From positions 1 through 26,000 of the IMG/VR virus record IMGVR_UViG_3300035118_000108: DNA of 26,000 bases. The stretch is one strand, 5' to 3'. Each line of letters opens with the position of its first letter. Positions within the stretch are counted from its first letter, which is position 1. Shown piece after piece: positions 7,193 to 13,548 of this stretch. The position numbers and the translations under genes are program-made. Source of the stretch: a virus. The notes below the pieces were generated by a model that worked only from the letters and a program-made list of their open reading frames with translations, ran no database searches and was not told where the DNA came from.

Positions 7193-7567
7193 CTATTGCT
7201 TCCGTGGCATTTGGATCACGCTGGACCGTCCAACATTTTCGTTGCCGCGAGTCGTGCGGCCACCCTTCGCGCCGTAGACCTGGCGCTTCAATCTGAGATC
7301 GTTTGCTTTTTTAAGTTCGCGCTCGATGCGTTCATGTTGCCAATCAGGACCGAATAGCGAAGCAATTGCTAACCTATTGCTTCGCCATTGCTTGCGAGTC
7401 ATGCCCGTCACTCGGGCCCTCTCAGCGTCCGTGCCAGGCACTCGACCCTTCGTCCAATATTCCATGATCAGCAGCAGGTACGCGCCATGCTGCAACGTCG
7501 TCAGATGGCGCGTGTCACGCACATAATCTGCGATATAGAGCGGCATCCAGATCGGGTGCGAGGTCAT
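7193..7567 (-). CDS. DUF1376 (YdaU-like) protein, short form
   Basis: A 124-residue protein. The first 40 residues (HPIWMPLYIADYVRDTRHLT, then LQHGAYLLLIMEYW) match the DUF1376 N-terminal domain very well: PLYIADYxxDTxHLT and HGAYLLLIxxYW. In lambdoid and Rac-type phages such proteins (YdaU) lie in the replication region and are thought to aid replication initiation. Here the domain is followed only by a basic tail (LRLKRQVYGAKGGRTTRG), so the usual long C-terminal half is missing or supplied by another protein. Its start overlaps the preceding stop (ATGA). The role is by family only. Confidence 0.9.
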   Translation of the reverse strand: MTSHPIWMPLYIADYVRDTRHLTTLQHGAYLLLIMEYWTKGRVPGTDAERARVTGMTRKQWRSNRLAIASLFGPDWQHERIERELKKANDLRLKRQVYGAKGGRTTRGNENVGRSSVIQMPRKQ

Positions 7568-8130
7568 AGCTCACCCAATTCGATGTAGCGGGGCCCACCG
7601 ATGATCGCTTTGAGTTCGTCGATCGGCCGCAATTCCTCTTGCGGCACGAAAAAGGCCGGACGACCGCCAGCAGGATCGCTCCAGAATTTTTGAAGTTTGC
7701 CGTCGCCGCCGTAGATCCAACCAACGAGTTGAAACGTCGGCGGATTATGGGCCGACACCAACACGTGCGGACGATCATCCTTGTCATCAGGATGCAAGAT
7801 TAATTGATGCCAGTGCTTGCGCCTGGTCCGCGTCTCGACGCCGCTTTCACCGCCAACATCGACGGACCCGTAAAGCCCAACAGTTCCCGACCAAAACAAG
7901 TTCAGATATTTTGCCGTTGCCATTTCACCTTGGCACGAAAAGAAGTCTGGCTCCCACGCGCCCTCATCTTCGGGTGCGCCATATTTTCCTCGGATGCAGC
8001 GGCGCATATTGCCGATCCGCCGCATCAACGCGGCGTGCGAGGCGAGATACATTTCCGGCCACGTCAGCGTTACCGCTACCGCCGCAGGCAGACAGCGTTC
8101 CGTGATCGTTGAATCGACCAGACGGTTCAT
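7564..8130 (-). CDS. Possible PD-(D/E)XK-fold protein
   Basis: A 188-residue protein whose ATG overlaps the methyltransferase stop (TAATG). Features consistent with a PD-(D/E)XK nuclease core: a helix with Glu69 (CQGEMATAKYL), a strand with Asp91 (GSVDVGG), then GVETRT at 98-103 where the E-x-K motif would be, with Arg in place of Lys, and later strands (HQLILHPDD, HVLVSA, FQLVGWIYGGDG). The order E, D, ExR and a terminal GWI segment fits phage members I know by pattern. The Lys-to-Arg change may alter activity. It is directly translationally coupled to an adenine methyltransferase, which makes a restriction-modification-like or protection role conceivable. Confidence 0.75.
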   Translation of the reverse strand: MNRLVDSTITERCLPAAVAVTLTWPEMYLASHAALMRRIGNMRRCIRGKYGAPEDEGAWEPDFFSCQGEMATAKYLNLFWSGTVGLYGSVDVGGESGVETRTRRKHWHQLILHPDDKDDRPHVLVSAHNPPTFQLVGWIYGGDGKLQKFWSDPAGGRPAFFVPQEELRPIDELKAIIGGPRYIELGEL

Positions 8131-8705
8131 TACGCCACCTCGACGAATCTGTTGACCTGGTTTCCCCAGGTCGTCCAACCAGATCGCGGCTGCCGTGCAA
8201 AAAGCTCGAGGTATGGGCCAGCAACGAGCCGTTGGATGCGACCGTGAATTTCATCCGGCTTGCGCGAGTGCTCGCGCCTCGGCGCAATGATGCCCTGGCG
8301 CACGTCGGCCTTGAGCCGCTTCGGATGTCCGCGCGTGGCCAGCAAACACACTTCGGAATTTGCGCGCGTCCAATAGCCGGTTCCGGCCCACACGTTTTGT
8401 GCGCTGTCGGTCTTCATCCACGCGAAGGCACACGTTTTATATTTGAAGCCCCACCGCTCGATCAGGTGGATGCCGTCGAGCAACATCGGCCAGGTGACCC
8501 ACAAAAATAAAACGCAATCCTTTTTTGCCAGCGAGCCGACATCAAAAAAACCGATCTCGGGATAGGAGATCGTTTGGTAGTGGCGATCGGGCGAGCGATC
8601 GCGACCTTTGTCCGACCAGGTTTCAAAGCGCCAGGGCGGATCGGCAAGGATCGCACCGTAATGAGCTTTGGGAATGTCTTTGAAGGGGACTTGCTTCACA
8701 GCCAT
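8130..8705 (-). CDS. MT-A70 family adenine N6-methyltransferase
   Basis: A 191-residue protein with the MT-A70 signature DPPW at residues 22-25 (YGAILADPPWRFETW). Around it are the usual elements: SYPEIG, CVLFLWVTWPMLLDGI, GFKYKTCAFAWMK, a gate with GTGYWTRANSEVCLLATRG, and RREHSRKPDEIHGRIQRL near the end. This is the phage type that methylates DNA adenine. Start 8705 is inferred: it overlaps the GcrA stop by 10 bases, and the longer frame to 8858 is not supported. It is encoded between the GcrA homologue and the PD-(D/E)XK-like gene. Probable role: modify phage (or host) DNA, or change GcrA-type promoter activity. The target sequence is unknown. Confidence 0.93.
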   Translation of the reverse strand: MAVKQVPFKDIPKAHYGAILADPPWRFETWSDKGRDRSPDRHYQTISYPEIGFFDVGSLAKKDCVLFLWVTWPMLLDGIHLIERWGFKYKTCAFAWMKTDSAQNVWAGTGYWTRANSEVCLLATRGHPKRLKADVRQGIIAPRREHSRKPDEIHGRIQRLVAGPYLELFARQPRSGWTTWGNQVNRFVEVA

Positions 8706-9223
8706 CCCCTCTGCGGGCCGAGCCAGTAGCCACCGTTTCGGTGGTGATGCGATGACCTGTAGTGCGACAGTTGGTGGCAATATTCGCAGAAGCTCGAGCC
8801 AGTCTGCGTCGGTTGACCGCAGTAGAAATACGGACCATCGCCGCGCGGATAGCGACAAAGTCCGGGGCGTAATTGTTCAAACTGCAGTCCGAGAAAATTA
8901 TCCGGCGTCGGGTCGGGATCTATTTCTTCTTGCGGTGTTTGCGCGGTGGCTGGTTTTGGCGACGGCTTCGGTTTCCATGTTGACCTGGCGCGCGGCGGCC
9001 GTGGCACAGACGGCTTTTTATTGCTGAGCGTGAGGCGAAGTCGCCAAACTTTGCCGATCACCGCGTTGCGCGTGAGACCGAGTTCGCTGGCTATTTGGCT
9101 GGCCGATCTATTCGGCCAAAGGCTTTTGAGAAGTTCGACTTGTTCGTCGGTCCAGTAGTTTCTTGCAGCATAAGTGGGCGAGCCGTCCAACAGCACAGTC
9201 GGGGATGACAACGCCTGAGCCAT
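8696..9223 (-). CDS. gcrA: GcrA-family cell-cycle regulator homologue
   Basis: A 175-residue protein. Residues 24-66 (YWTDEQVELLKSLWPNRSAS, QIASELGLTRNAVIGKVWRL) are the hallmark GcrA helix-turn-helix. A Pro/Lys/Ser-rich linker follows, then the C-terminal part LRPGLCRYPRGDGPYFYCGQ and SFCEYCHQL, the Cys-rich sigma-factor-interacting end. In Caulobacter, GcrA binds the housekeeping sigma factor and activates promoters carrying N6-methyladenine at GANTC (made by CcrM). Phage copies occur in alphaproteobacterial phages. The neighbouring gene being an adenine methyltransferase is notable. The symbol names the family and does not claim orthology to the host gene. Confidence 0.93.
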   Translation of the reverse strand: MAQALSSPTVLLDGSPTYAARNYWTDEQVELLKSLWPNRSASQIASELGLTRNAVIGKVWRLRLTLSNKKPSVPRPPRARSTWKPKPSPKPATAQTPQEEIDPDPTPDNFLGLQFEQLRPGLCRYPRGDGPYFYCGQPTQTGSSFCEYCHQLSHYRSSHHHRNGGYWLGPQRGWL

Positions 9224-9286
9224 GGTTTCGGCCCGCCCTTTACGCTTGTGATCAACACGCCACGCGCACGAAGACTTGCGCCTGGT

Positions 9287-9541
9287 TCAGCAGGCTTGAC
9301 GTTCGGCCTTGATCTCTCGCATGCCCCACAACGAAGGCGGCGCGTAGAAGCCCAAGTCCATGAGTGCCGTTCGGAACAGCACATAAGTGTTGGATGGAAA
9401 GCGCCCGGCCGCGCGCCAGTTCGAAACGTTGGCCGCCGTGGTGCATGCAAGCTTCATGACGGCCTGGTTGCCGCCTAAAGCGTCAATCACCGTGCCACTG
9501 GTTTTGAGAATTGCCGGATTGTCTGAAGTTTTTTTTGCCAT
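9287..9541 (-). CDS. Cro-like HTH repressor
   Basis: An 84-residue protein, first gene of the leftward operon and divergent from the CI-like gene. Residues 17-50 (TVIDALGGNQAVMKLACTTA, then ANVSNWRAAGRFPSNTYVLF) are the Cro/YdaS-type HTH seen in rhizobial prophages, with the VSNWRAAGRFP recognition-helix pattern and the APPSLWGM C-terminal signature. No ribosome site is clear, and the candidate -10 lies only 9 bases upstream, which allows a leaderless message. It probably sets the lytic side of the switch. Confidence 0.9.
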   Translation of the reverse strand: MAKKTSDNPAILKTSGTVIDALGGNQAVMKLACTTAANVSNWRAAGRFPSNTYVLFRTALMDLGFYAPPSLWGMREIKAERQAC

Positions 9542-9650
9542 CGCGGCAAAACGATATTTGAACTTCTTGTAGTTTTCAAGCCATAGGAATGTTTACATAA
9601 AGTTCAAGAAACTTGACATTTTAGGGCCACTGGCCCCAAAACTTTCAGTT
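9542..9650. promoter_or_regulatory. Divergent Cro/CI promoter-operator region
   Basis: Leftward promoter candidate: TTGAAA (9579-9574) and TATCGT (9556-9551), 17-base spacing, 9 bases from the cro-like start. Rightward: a perfect -35 TTGACA (9613-9618) but no good -10 at normal spacing, so it may need activation. Operator candidates: half-sites GAACTTCTTG (9560-9569) and CAAGAAACTTG (9605-9615), which are imperfect inverted copies, and GGGCC-ACT-GGCCC (9624-9636) just before the CI-like gene. The organisation is like lambda OR. Site boundaries are by eye. Confidence 0.6.
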
Positions 9651-9677
9651 GTGGCGACAATGGGAGTCGGCGTGCCG

Positions 9678-9992
9678 ATGGCTTCAGTTACAGCGATAAT
9701 GGCAACGAGCGGCAAGCGCATGAAGAAGCTGCGCCGTGCGGCCGGGTTCAAAAACGCCTATAACTTCGCAAAGTTCATCGACGTTTCAGCGCCGCGCTGG
9801 AGCAACGTCGAAAACGGCTATCCGATCAGCCGGGACGTGGCCAATAAGATCAAGAAAAAGCTGCCTGGAGTCGATCTGGACTACATCTACGACGGCGAAA
9901 AATCAGGTCTGAGCTTGCTCTGGTTGCAGCGTCTGGACGAGATCCCAGGAGACGCCGAGGCGTCGGGCCTGAAAGGTATCACGTTGCGCTGA
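9678..9992 (+). CDS. CI-like XRE-family repressor (short form)
   Basis: Taking ATG 9678, the protein is 104 residues. The HTH runs from about residue 15 (MKKLRRAAGFKNAYNFAKFI, then APRWSNVENGYPISRDVANK), followed by PGVDLDYIYDGEKSGLSLLW. This is the rhizobial prophage repressor type with a GLS C-terminal signature. It lacks a LexA-like protease domain, so it would not be RecA-cleavable. The start is uncertain: GTG 9651, ATG 9660, 9678 or 9699; GGGAG 11 bases before 9678 gives a slight preference. It is divergent from the Cro-like gene and overlapped at its 3' end by an antisense gene. Confidence 0.82.
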   Translation: MASVTAIMATSGKRMKKLRRAAGFKNAYNFAKFIDVSAPRWSNVENGYPISRDVANKIKKKLPGVDLDYIYDGEKSGLSLLWLQRLDEIPGDAEASGLKGITLR

Positions 9993-10210
9993 CGGTCCTT
10001 TTTGGGCTTTTCTAGCCCGGTTTCCGCCAGTTTTTTGTATAATCGATCGACCGTACCAGGTGGCAGGTACGGGCTGATGCGCTCTATGTGGGAAAAGCAT
10101 TCCCTGATCGTCAAGCACGCCTGGGTGATCGCCTTTAGGTCGTCCTGCGCTTGCCGGTACGCCTCGGCGCGAGCACCGAACGCCGTTTGCCGCTTGAGAC
10201 TACGGCTCAT
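9887..10210 (-). CDS. Hypothetical protein overlapping the repressor gene antisense
   Basis: A 107-residue basic protein with an excellent ribosome site (GGAGGG, 6 bases before ATG 10210), so it is likely real although its last 106 bases are antisense to the CI-like gene. It has a helical N-terminal half (RAEAYRQAQDDLKAITQACL, then IRECFSHIERISPYLPPGTV) and a Lys/Arg-rich C-terminus. There are no cysteine clusters and no membrane segment. Family unknown. Transcription from here would run against the repressor gene and might itself regulate it. Confidence 0.68.
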   Translation of the reverse strand: MSRSLKRQTAFGARAEAYRQAQDDLKAITQACLTIRECFSHIERISPYLPPGTVDRLYKKLAETGLEKPKKDRQRNVIPFRPDASASPGISSRRCNQSKLRPDFSPS

Positions 10211-10359
10211 TTCAAGCCCTCCGATCTTTTACAACGCTCTCCCCATGCCGCCCCTTTGTTCCCTATCGCGTTTTTGACGTTTGCCCCTTTGAGCAACCCA
10301 GGCCAGTGCGCCAGGTTGTCGCAAGCAATTTGACGTAGGTTTTATTTTTCGTCCAGCGA

Positions 10360-10377
10360 AATGTCGTTGACGACATT
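10360..10377. promoter_or_regulatory. Palindromic operator candidate
   Basis: AATGTCGT (10360-10367), TG, ACGACATT (10370-10377): two fully complementary 8-bp arms around a 2-base centre. It lies about 45 bases upstream of the -35 of the rightward promoter and 150 bases upstream of the minus-strand gene at 10210. The size and symmetry are those of a dimeric HTH repressor site. Which protein binds is unknown. Confidence 0.6.
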
Positions 10378-10421
10378 ATCGGGAACTGAATACCGGGGGA
10401 AAACCATTCGAAAATTGTGAC

Positions 10422-10451
10422 TTGCAAATACAAATTTTTCAAAGTTATAAT
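10422..10451 (+). promoter_or_regulatory. Sigma-70-type promoter for the rightward operon
   Basis: A -35 TTGCAA (10422-10427) and perfect -10 TATAAT (10446-10451) separated by 18 bases. The expected start point is near 10458, about 20 bases before the first gene at GTG 10481. An AT-rich spacer (ATACAAATTTTTCAAAGT) adds to the match. This is the best promoter in the window and should drive recA-independent recombination genes downstream. The 10211-10480 stretch otherwise holds no gene. Confidence 0.72.
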
Positions 10452-10480
10452 TCCGGGTAGCAGTTGGGGAGTACGACCCC

Positions 10481-10753
10481 GTGAGTGCTACCACCGACAT
10501 CCTCTCATTCGAAGAAGAAGCGGCAAAACGGCGGCCGTGCGTCACGATCGAGCGCGGCGTTGATCCAAAAAATCCAGACCGATCCGCCTATCGCATCACG
10601 GGCCCAAACTCCTGGGATGTGCAGGAACAGATCAACGCATTGACGGCCGAGGTCGAGGCTTTCGGCACCGGTTATGCGCGCTTCATCGGGCCGCACCGCA
10701 TTGACGTTTCCAAATATGTCGCGCTTGGCGAAGTCGTGCTCGTAAGAGGTTAG
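10481..10753 (+). CDS. Hypothetical protein, first gene of the recombination operon
   Basis: A 90-residue protein with GTG start and GGGGAG 9 bases upstream. Sequence features: SFEEEAAKRRPCVTIERGV, then SWDVQEQINALTAEVEAFGT and a strand-rich end (DVSKYVALGEVVLVRG). It has no recognised family. It is probably a small soluble early phage protein and lies directly behind the strongest promoter, so it should be well expressed. Confidence 0.72.
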   Translation: MSATTDILSFEEEAAKRRPCVTIERGVDPKNPDRSAYRITGPNSWDVQEQINALTAEVEAFGTGYARFIGPHRIDVSKYVALGEVVLVRG

Positions 10754-10755
10754 TC

Positions 10756-10884
10756 ATGATGCTCGACGCTAACGGCAATTTCGTCGCGCCGGTCACGGCA
10801 TCCGACCTGCACACCATCATTCTATTTAGCATCGGCGCTTTCTGCGTCGTGGCCATCGCCGCCAAACGATTCCTCGAGCCTTAA
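10756..10884 (+). CDS. Single-pass membrane micro-protein (42 aa)
   Basis: A 42-codon frame starting 2 bases after the previous stop, with AGAGGT upstream. The N-terminal half is polar (MLDANGNFVAPVTASDLH) and the second half is hydrophobic (TIILFSIGAFCVVAIA) followed by a basic end (AKRFLEP). It is predicted to span the inner membrane once, by the positive-inside rule with the N-terminus outside. It lies between the first operon gene and ERF. Possible roles include superinfection exclusion or a regulator of membrane processes; unproven. Confidence 0.55.
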   Translation: MMLDANGNFVAPVTASDLHTIILFSIGAFCVVAIAAKRFLEP

Positions 10885-10893
10885 AAGGCAATC

Positions 10894-11676
10894 ATGAAGT
10901 CGTCAGCCAAAAAACGCGAAGTCATCCCCGCACGTCCACGTCCAATCGCGACGGGGGAGCCCGCGCCACTGACACCTATGGGCATGCTCGATCATGCCGT
11001 GCGCAGTGGCGCGGGTTTGGACACCATCAGCAAACTTATGGACCTGCAGGACAGATATGAAAAAACGCAAGCGCGCAAAGCCTTCGACGCGGCAATCGCC
11101 GCAGCGAAAGCGAAAATCCCGGTCATCATTAAAAACAAAACGGTCGACTTCCCGAACAAAACGGCGGGTGGCCGAACCAGTTATCGACACGAAGACCTCG
11201 GAGAAATTGCCCGAACCATCGATCCCATCCTCGGAGAGTTCGGGCTCAGCTACCGATTCCGAACCGAAACCACCAACGGCACCATCCGTGTTACCTGCAT
11301 AATTTCGCACCGCGACGGCTACAGCGAAGAAAATTCGTTGCCGTCGAGCCCCGATGCCAGCGGCAACAAGAATCCGCTTCAGGCTGTCGGCAGCGCCATC
11401 ACCTATCTGCAGCGGTATCTGCTCAAGGCCAGCCTCGGGCTTGCCGCTGCAGCCGATGACGACAATGCCAGCCAGGGGTTCTTTGGTGACCCGATCACGC
11501 AGCAAGAAGCCGAAAACCTGAAAAACTTGCTCACGGCCAAGGGCCGCTCCGAAGAGACGTTTTTGCGCTGGGTCAACATCGAGTGCCCCACCGTTCAAGA
11601 GATCAAAGAGATCCCGGCGCAATATTACGGATCCTGCCTGGAAAAAATTACCAGCCTGGCAGTCGCACCAAAATGA
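10894..11676 (+). CDS. ERF-family single-strand annealing protein
   Basis: A 260-residue protein of the ERF (essential recombination function) superfamily. The start (10894) has AAGG nearby. Family features: helical N-terminus (ARKAFDAAIAAAKAKIPVII), the DNA-binding core start with KTVDFPNK and TSYRHEDLGEIARTI, GLSYRFRTE strand, and the terminal motif LQAVGSAITYLQRYLLKASL, which is the strongest ERF marker. ERF proteins anneal complementary single strands for phage recombination and circularisation. It is followed at once (ATGA overlap) by a YqaJ exonuclease, which makes the standard exonuclease-annealase pair. Confidence 0.95.
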   Translation: MKSSAKKREVIPARPRPIATGEPAPLTPMGMLDHAVRSGAGLDTISKLMDLQDRYEKTQARKAFDAAIAAAKAKIPVIIKNKTVDFPNKTAGGRTSYRHEDLGEIARTIDPILGEFGLSYRFRTETTNGTIRVTCIISHRDGYSEENSLPSSPDASGNKNPLQAVGSAITYLQRYLLKASLGLAAAADDDNASQGFFGDPITQQEAENLKNLLTAKGRSEETFLRWVNIECPTVQEIKEIPAQYYGSCLEKITSLAVAPK

Positions 11677-12302
11677 CTGACCTGCAACGCACCGAAGACT
11701 GGATCAATGCGCGGCTTGGCAAAGCCACTGCCTCGCGGATCCACGAGGCCGTGGCGCGCACCAGGAACGGCTGGGGCGCAAGCCGGGCTAACTATATGGC
11801 CGACCTCCTGCTCGAGCGGCTTACCGGCAAGCCAGCGCCGGTCTACCGCAGCCAGGCGATGGAACGGGGAACGGCATTTGAAGCCGATGCCCGCATTGCC
11901 TACGAGCTTGAGAAAAACATCCAGGTCGTGCCCGTTGGCTTTGTCGACCATCCGCGCATCAAGATGTCCGGCGCTTCGCCGGACGGTCTCGTGGGCGATG
12001 ACGGCCTCGTGGAGATTAAATGCCCGAACACGGCCACGCACATTGCAACGCTGCTCGGTGCATCGATCGACGGCGACTACATCAAGCAAATGCAGTGGCA
12101 AATGGCCTGCACCGGTCGCCTGTGGTGCGACTGGGTTTCCTATGATCCTCGGTTGCCGCTGGCCTTGCAATTGGTGGTTCATCACGTCCCGCGCGATGAA
12201 GTGCTGATCGCCACGCTGCAAAACGACATCATCGAATTTCTCGTCGAGTTGGATCTGGCGCTGCACAGCTTGCAAAGCCTCGAGAGGGCCAAGGCAGCAT
12301 GA
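11673..12302 (+). CDS. YqaJ-type viral recombinase exonuclease
   Basis: A 209-residue protein, lambda-exonuclease-like family. The catalytic PD-(D/E)XK features are visible: Glu70 in RGTAFEADA, Asp104 in GASPDGLVGD, and Glu114-Ile-Lys116 in LVEIKCPN, then Gln residues in YIKQMQWQMACTG. It degrades one strand of double-stranded DNA from ends to make single-stranded substrate for the ERF annealing partner. The start ATG overlaps the ERF stop (ATGA), so the two are translationally coupled. Length is near the family norm. Alternative start 11583 is not supported. Confidence 0.95.
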   Translation: MTDLQRTEDWINARLGKATASRIHEAVARTRNGWGASRANYMADLLLERLTGKPAPVYRSQAMERGTAFEADARIAYELEKNIQVVPVGFVDHPRIKMSGASPDGLVGDDGLVEIKCPNTATHIATLLGASIDGDYIKQMQWQMACTGRLWCDWVSYDPRLPLALQLVVHHVPRDEVLIATLQNDIIEFLVELDLALHSLQSLERAKAA

Positions 12303-12814
12303 CGGCCCCTATTCTATTTCGCTGGACCGACGACGGCACAATGGTGCCGATGCCGCGCTTTATGCGGCGGTGCCAATCTGAATTTAAGCCCGGCAAGCTC
12401 TATCCGCTGGTCGTCGAAGAAGGCCGATCGATGGCCTCGCACAACCACTATTTTGCGACAATCGATGAAGCCTGGAAGAATTTACCCGAGGGCGCGGCCG
12501 AACACTTTCCGACGCCGGATCATTTGCGCAAGCACGCGCTGATCAAAGCCGGGTTCTGCGATAAGACAGTCGGCGTGTTTAGCAGCCACGCCGATGCTGT
12601 GCGCGCCGCAGCGCTGGTGATCCCGGCCGACAGTTACGCGATTGTCAGTGTCGTCGGCCGCACCGTCACGCTCTATCGCGCCAAGTCGCAGCGGCTAGTC
12701 AAGATGGGCAAAGCCGACTTTCAAGCCAGCAAGCAAGCCGTTCTCGAAATTGTTGCAGGTCTCCTCGGTGTGGATTCGGCGGTTCTTTCGGCCAACGCTG
12801 GAAAGGCTGCGTGA
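12299..12814 (+). CDS. Conserved phage protein near recombination genes
   Basis: A 171-residue protein starting with an ATGA overlap with the exonuclease gene. Features: FKPGKLYPLVVEEGRSMASH, then HYFATIDEAWKNLPEG and FPTPDHLRKHALIKAGFCDK, then a SYAIVSVVGRTVTLYRAKSQ strand region and KMGKADFQASKQAVLEIV. I recognise the pattern from rhizobial phages but know no function. The consistent location behind exonuclease and annealase suggests an accessory role in recombination or replication. Confidence 0.85.
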   Translation: MTAPILFRWTDDGTMVPMPRFMRRCQSEFKPGKLYPLVVEEGRSMASHNHYFATIDEAWKNLPEGAAEHFPTPDHLRKHALIKAGFCDKTVGVFSSHADAVRAAALVIPADSYAIVSVVGRTVTLYRAKSQRLVKMGKADFQASKQAVLEIVAGLLGVDSAVLSANAGKAA

Positions 12815-12815
12815 T

Positions 12816-13154
12816 GTGGCAAGACCCCATGAATTTTCAGCCAAGACTAAACAGCAGGCTGCCGAGCGCGCCAAGGGACACTGTGAGCGCTGCACCGCGC
12901 CGCTGCGTGAGGGTCACTATCGCTATGACCACGACATCCCCATCGCTCTTGGGGGAGAGTCAACGCTCGAGAACTGCGTCGTGGCCTGTAAAAATTGCGA
13001 CGACACTAAAACGTATCAGCACGATCTTCCGCGCATTGCCAAGGCCGAGCGCAATTCACGCAAGTCGCACGGCATCAAAAAGCGATCGCGCTTTCCAGGA
13101 TCCAGGGATTCTCCCTGGCGCAAAAAGATCAGCGGAAAGATAGTGCCGCGATGA
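12816..13154 (+). CDS. HNH endonuclease (second copy)
   Basis: A 112-residue protein starting at GTG 12816, just after the upstream stop. Motifs: CERC at 23-26, DHDIP at 38-42, ALGGESTLENCVVACKNCDD with the catalytic Asn (LEN) and the second CxxC. The tail is Lys/Arg-rich. It belongs to the same general class as the HNH gene at 1524-1835 but not a close copy, since spacing and surroundings differ. It is probably a nuclease in replication or recombination. Confidence 0.88.
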   Translation: MARPHEFSAKTKQQAAERAKGHCERCTAPLREGHYRYDHDIPIALGGESTLENCVVACKNCDDTKTYQHDLPRIAKAERNSRKSHGIKKRSRFPGSRDSPWRKKISGKIVPR

Positions 13155-13375
13155 ATTTCCACCCACCGCCAAATTGCAAACTTTTGGATAATTGGCGCGG
13201 TTGCCGTTGCCCCTCGCATCGGACGTGGCTGCACAAACTTCTCGGTACGCGACCGCATTGCATTCTCGATCGCCTGGATAGCCCGCGCGACGGCGAATGG
13301 GAGTGCCCGGATCAACAGCCGTTTCCAATGCCGAAGCCGCCGACAACCGGGAGCGGTGTGAGGATGCCCCGATGA
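13151..13375 (+). CDS. Small cysteine-rich protein
   Basis: A 74-residue protein whose ATG overlaps the HNH stop (ATGA) and whose stop overlaps the next start (ATGA). Six Cys or His positions are clustered (CKLLDNWRGCRCPSHRTWLH, then PHCILDRL and WECPD), suggestive of a zinc-stabilised small fold. Codon overlap on both sides supports the frame. No family recognised. Confidence 0.62.
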   Translation: MNFHPPPNCKLLDNWRGCRCPSHRTWLHKLLGTRPHCILDRLDSPRDGEWECPDQQPFPMPKPPTTGSGVRMPR

Positions 13376-13548
13376 AGTATCTCGCCGCCGTCATCCTGGT
13401 CATTCCGCTGTTCAATGGCTGCGTGCGCCAGGCCGACGAACCGAAAGATCAGACTCGTTATTACGTGCCGGAAAAACCCATCGTCCCGGATCTCGACCAA
13501 TGCATTTCTGCAAAAGGTGAGGTGATGCGATGCGACAAAGCAAAATAG
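13372..13548 (+). CDS. Small putative lipoprotein
   Basis: A 58-residue protein with a typical lipoprotein signal: MKYLAAVILVIPLFNGC, whose last residues resemble a lipobox though position -3 is Phe. Mature part is short and polar (RQADEPKDQTRYYVPEKPIV, then DQCISAKGEVMRC) with two cysteines. Overlaps its neighbours at both ends. It is coupled to the next gene, which also has an N-terminal membrane segment, so the two may form an envelope pair. A spanin-like role is possible but no endolysin or holin is adjacent. Confidence 0.7.
   Translation: MKYLAAVILVIPLFNGCVRQADEPKDQTRYYVPEKPIVPDLDQCISAKGEVMRCDKAK

Noticed and set aside
10903-11622. A 239-codon open frame on the minus strand
   Set aside because: It mirrors the ERF gene, which has clear family motifs on the plus strand. 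The minus frame shows no ribosome site or known pattern.
11625-12275. A 216-codon open frame on the minus strand
   Set aside because: It is antisense to the YqaJ exonuclease, whose catalytic residues are all visible on the plus strand.
13016-13315. Minus-strand 99-codon frame across the HNH and Cys-rich genes
   Set aside because: Opposite strand to two genes joined by ATGA overlaps. No ribosome site; composition typical of a shadow frame.
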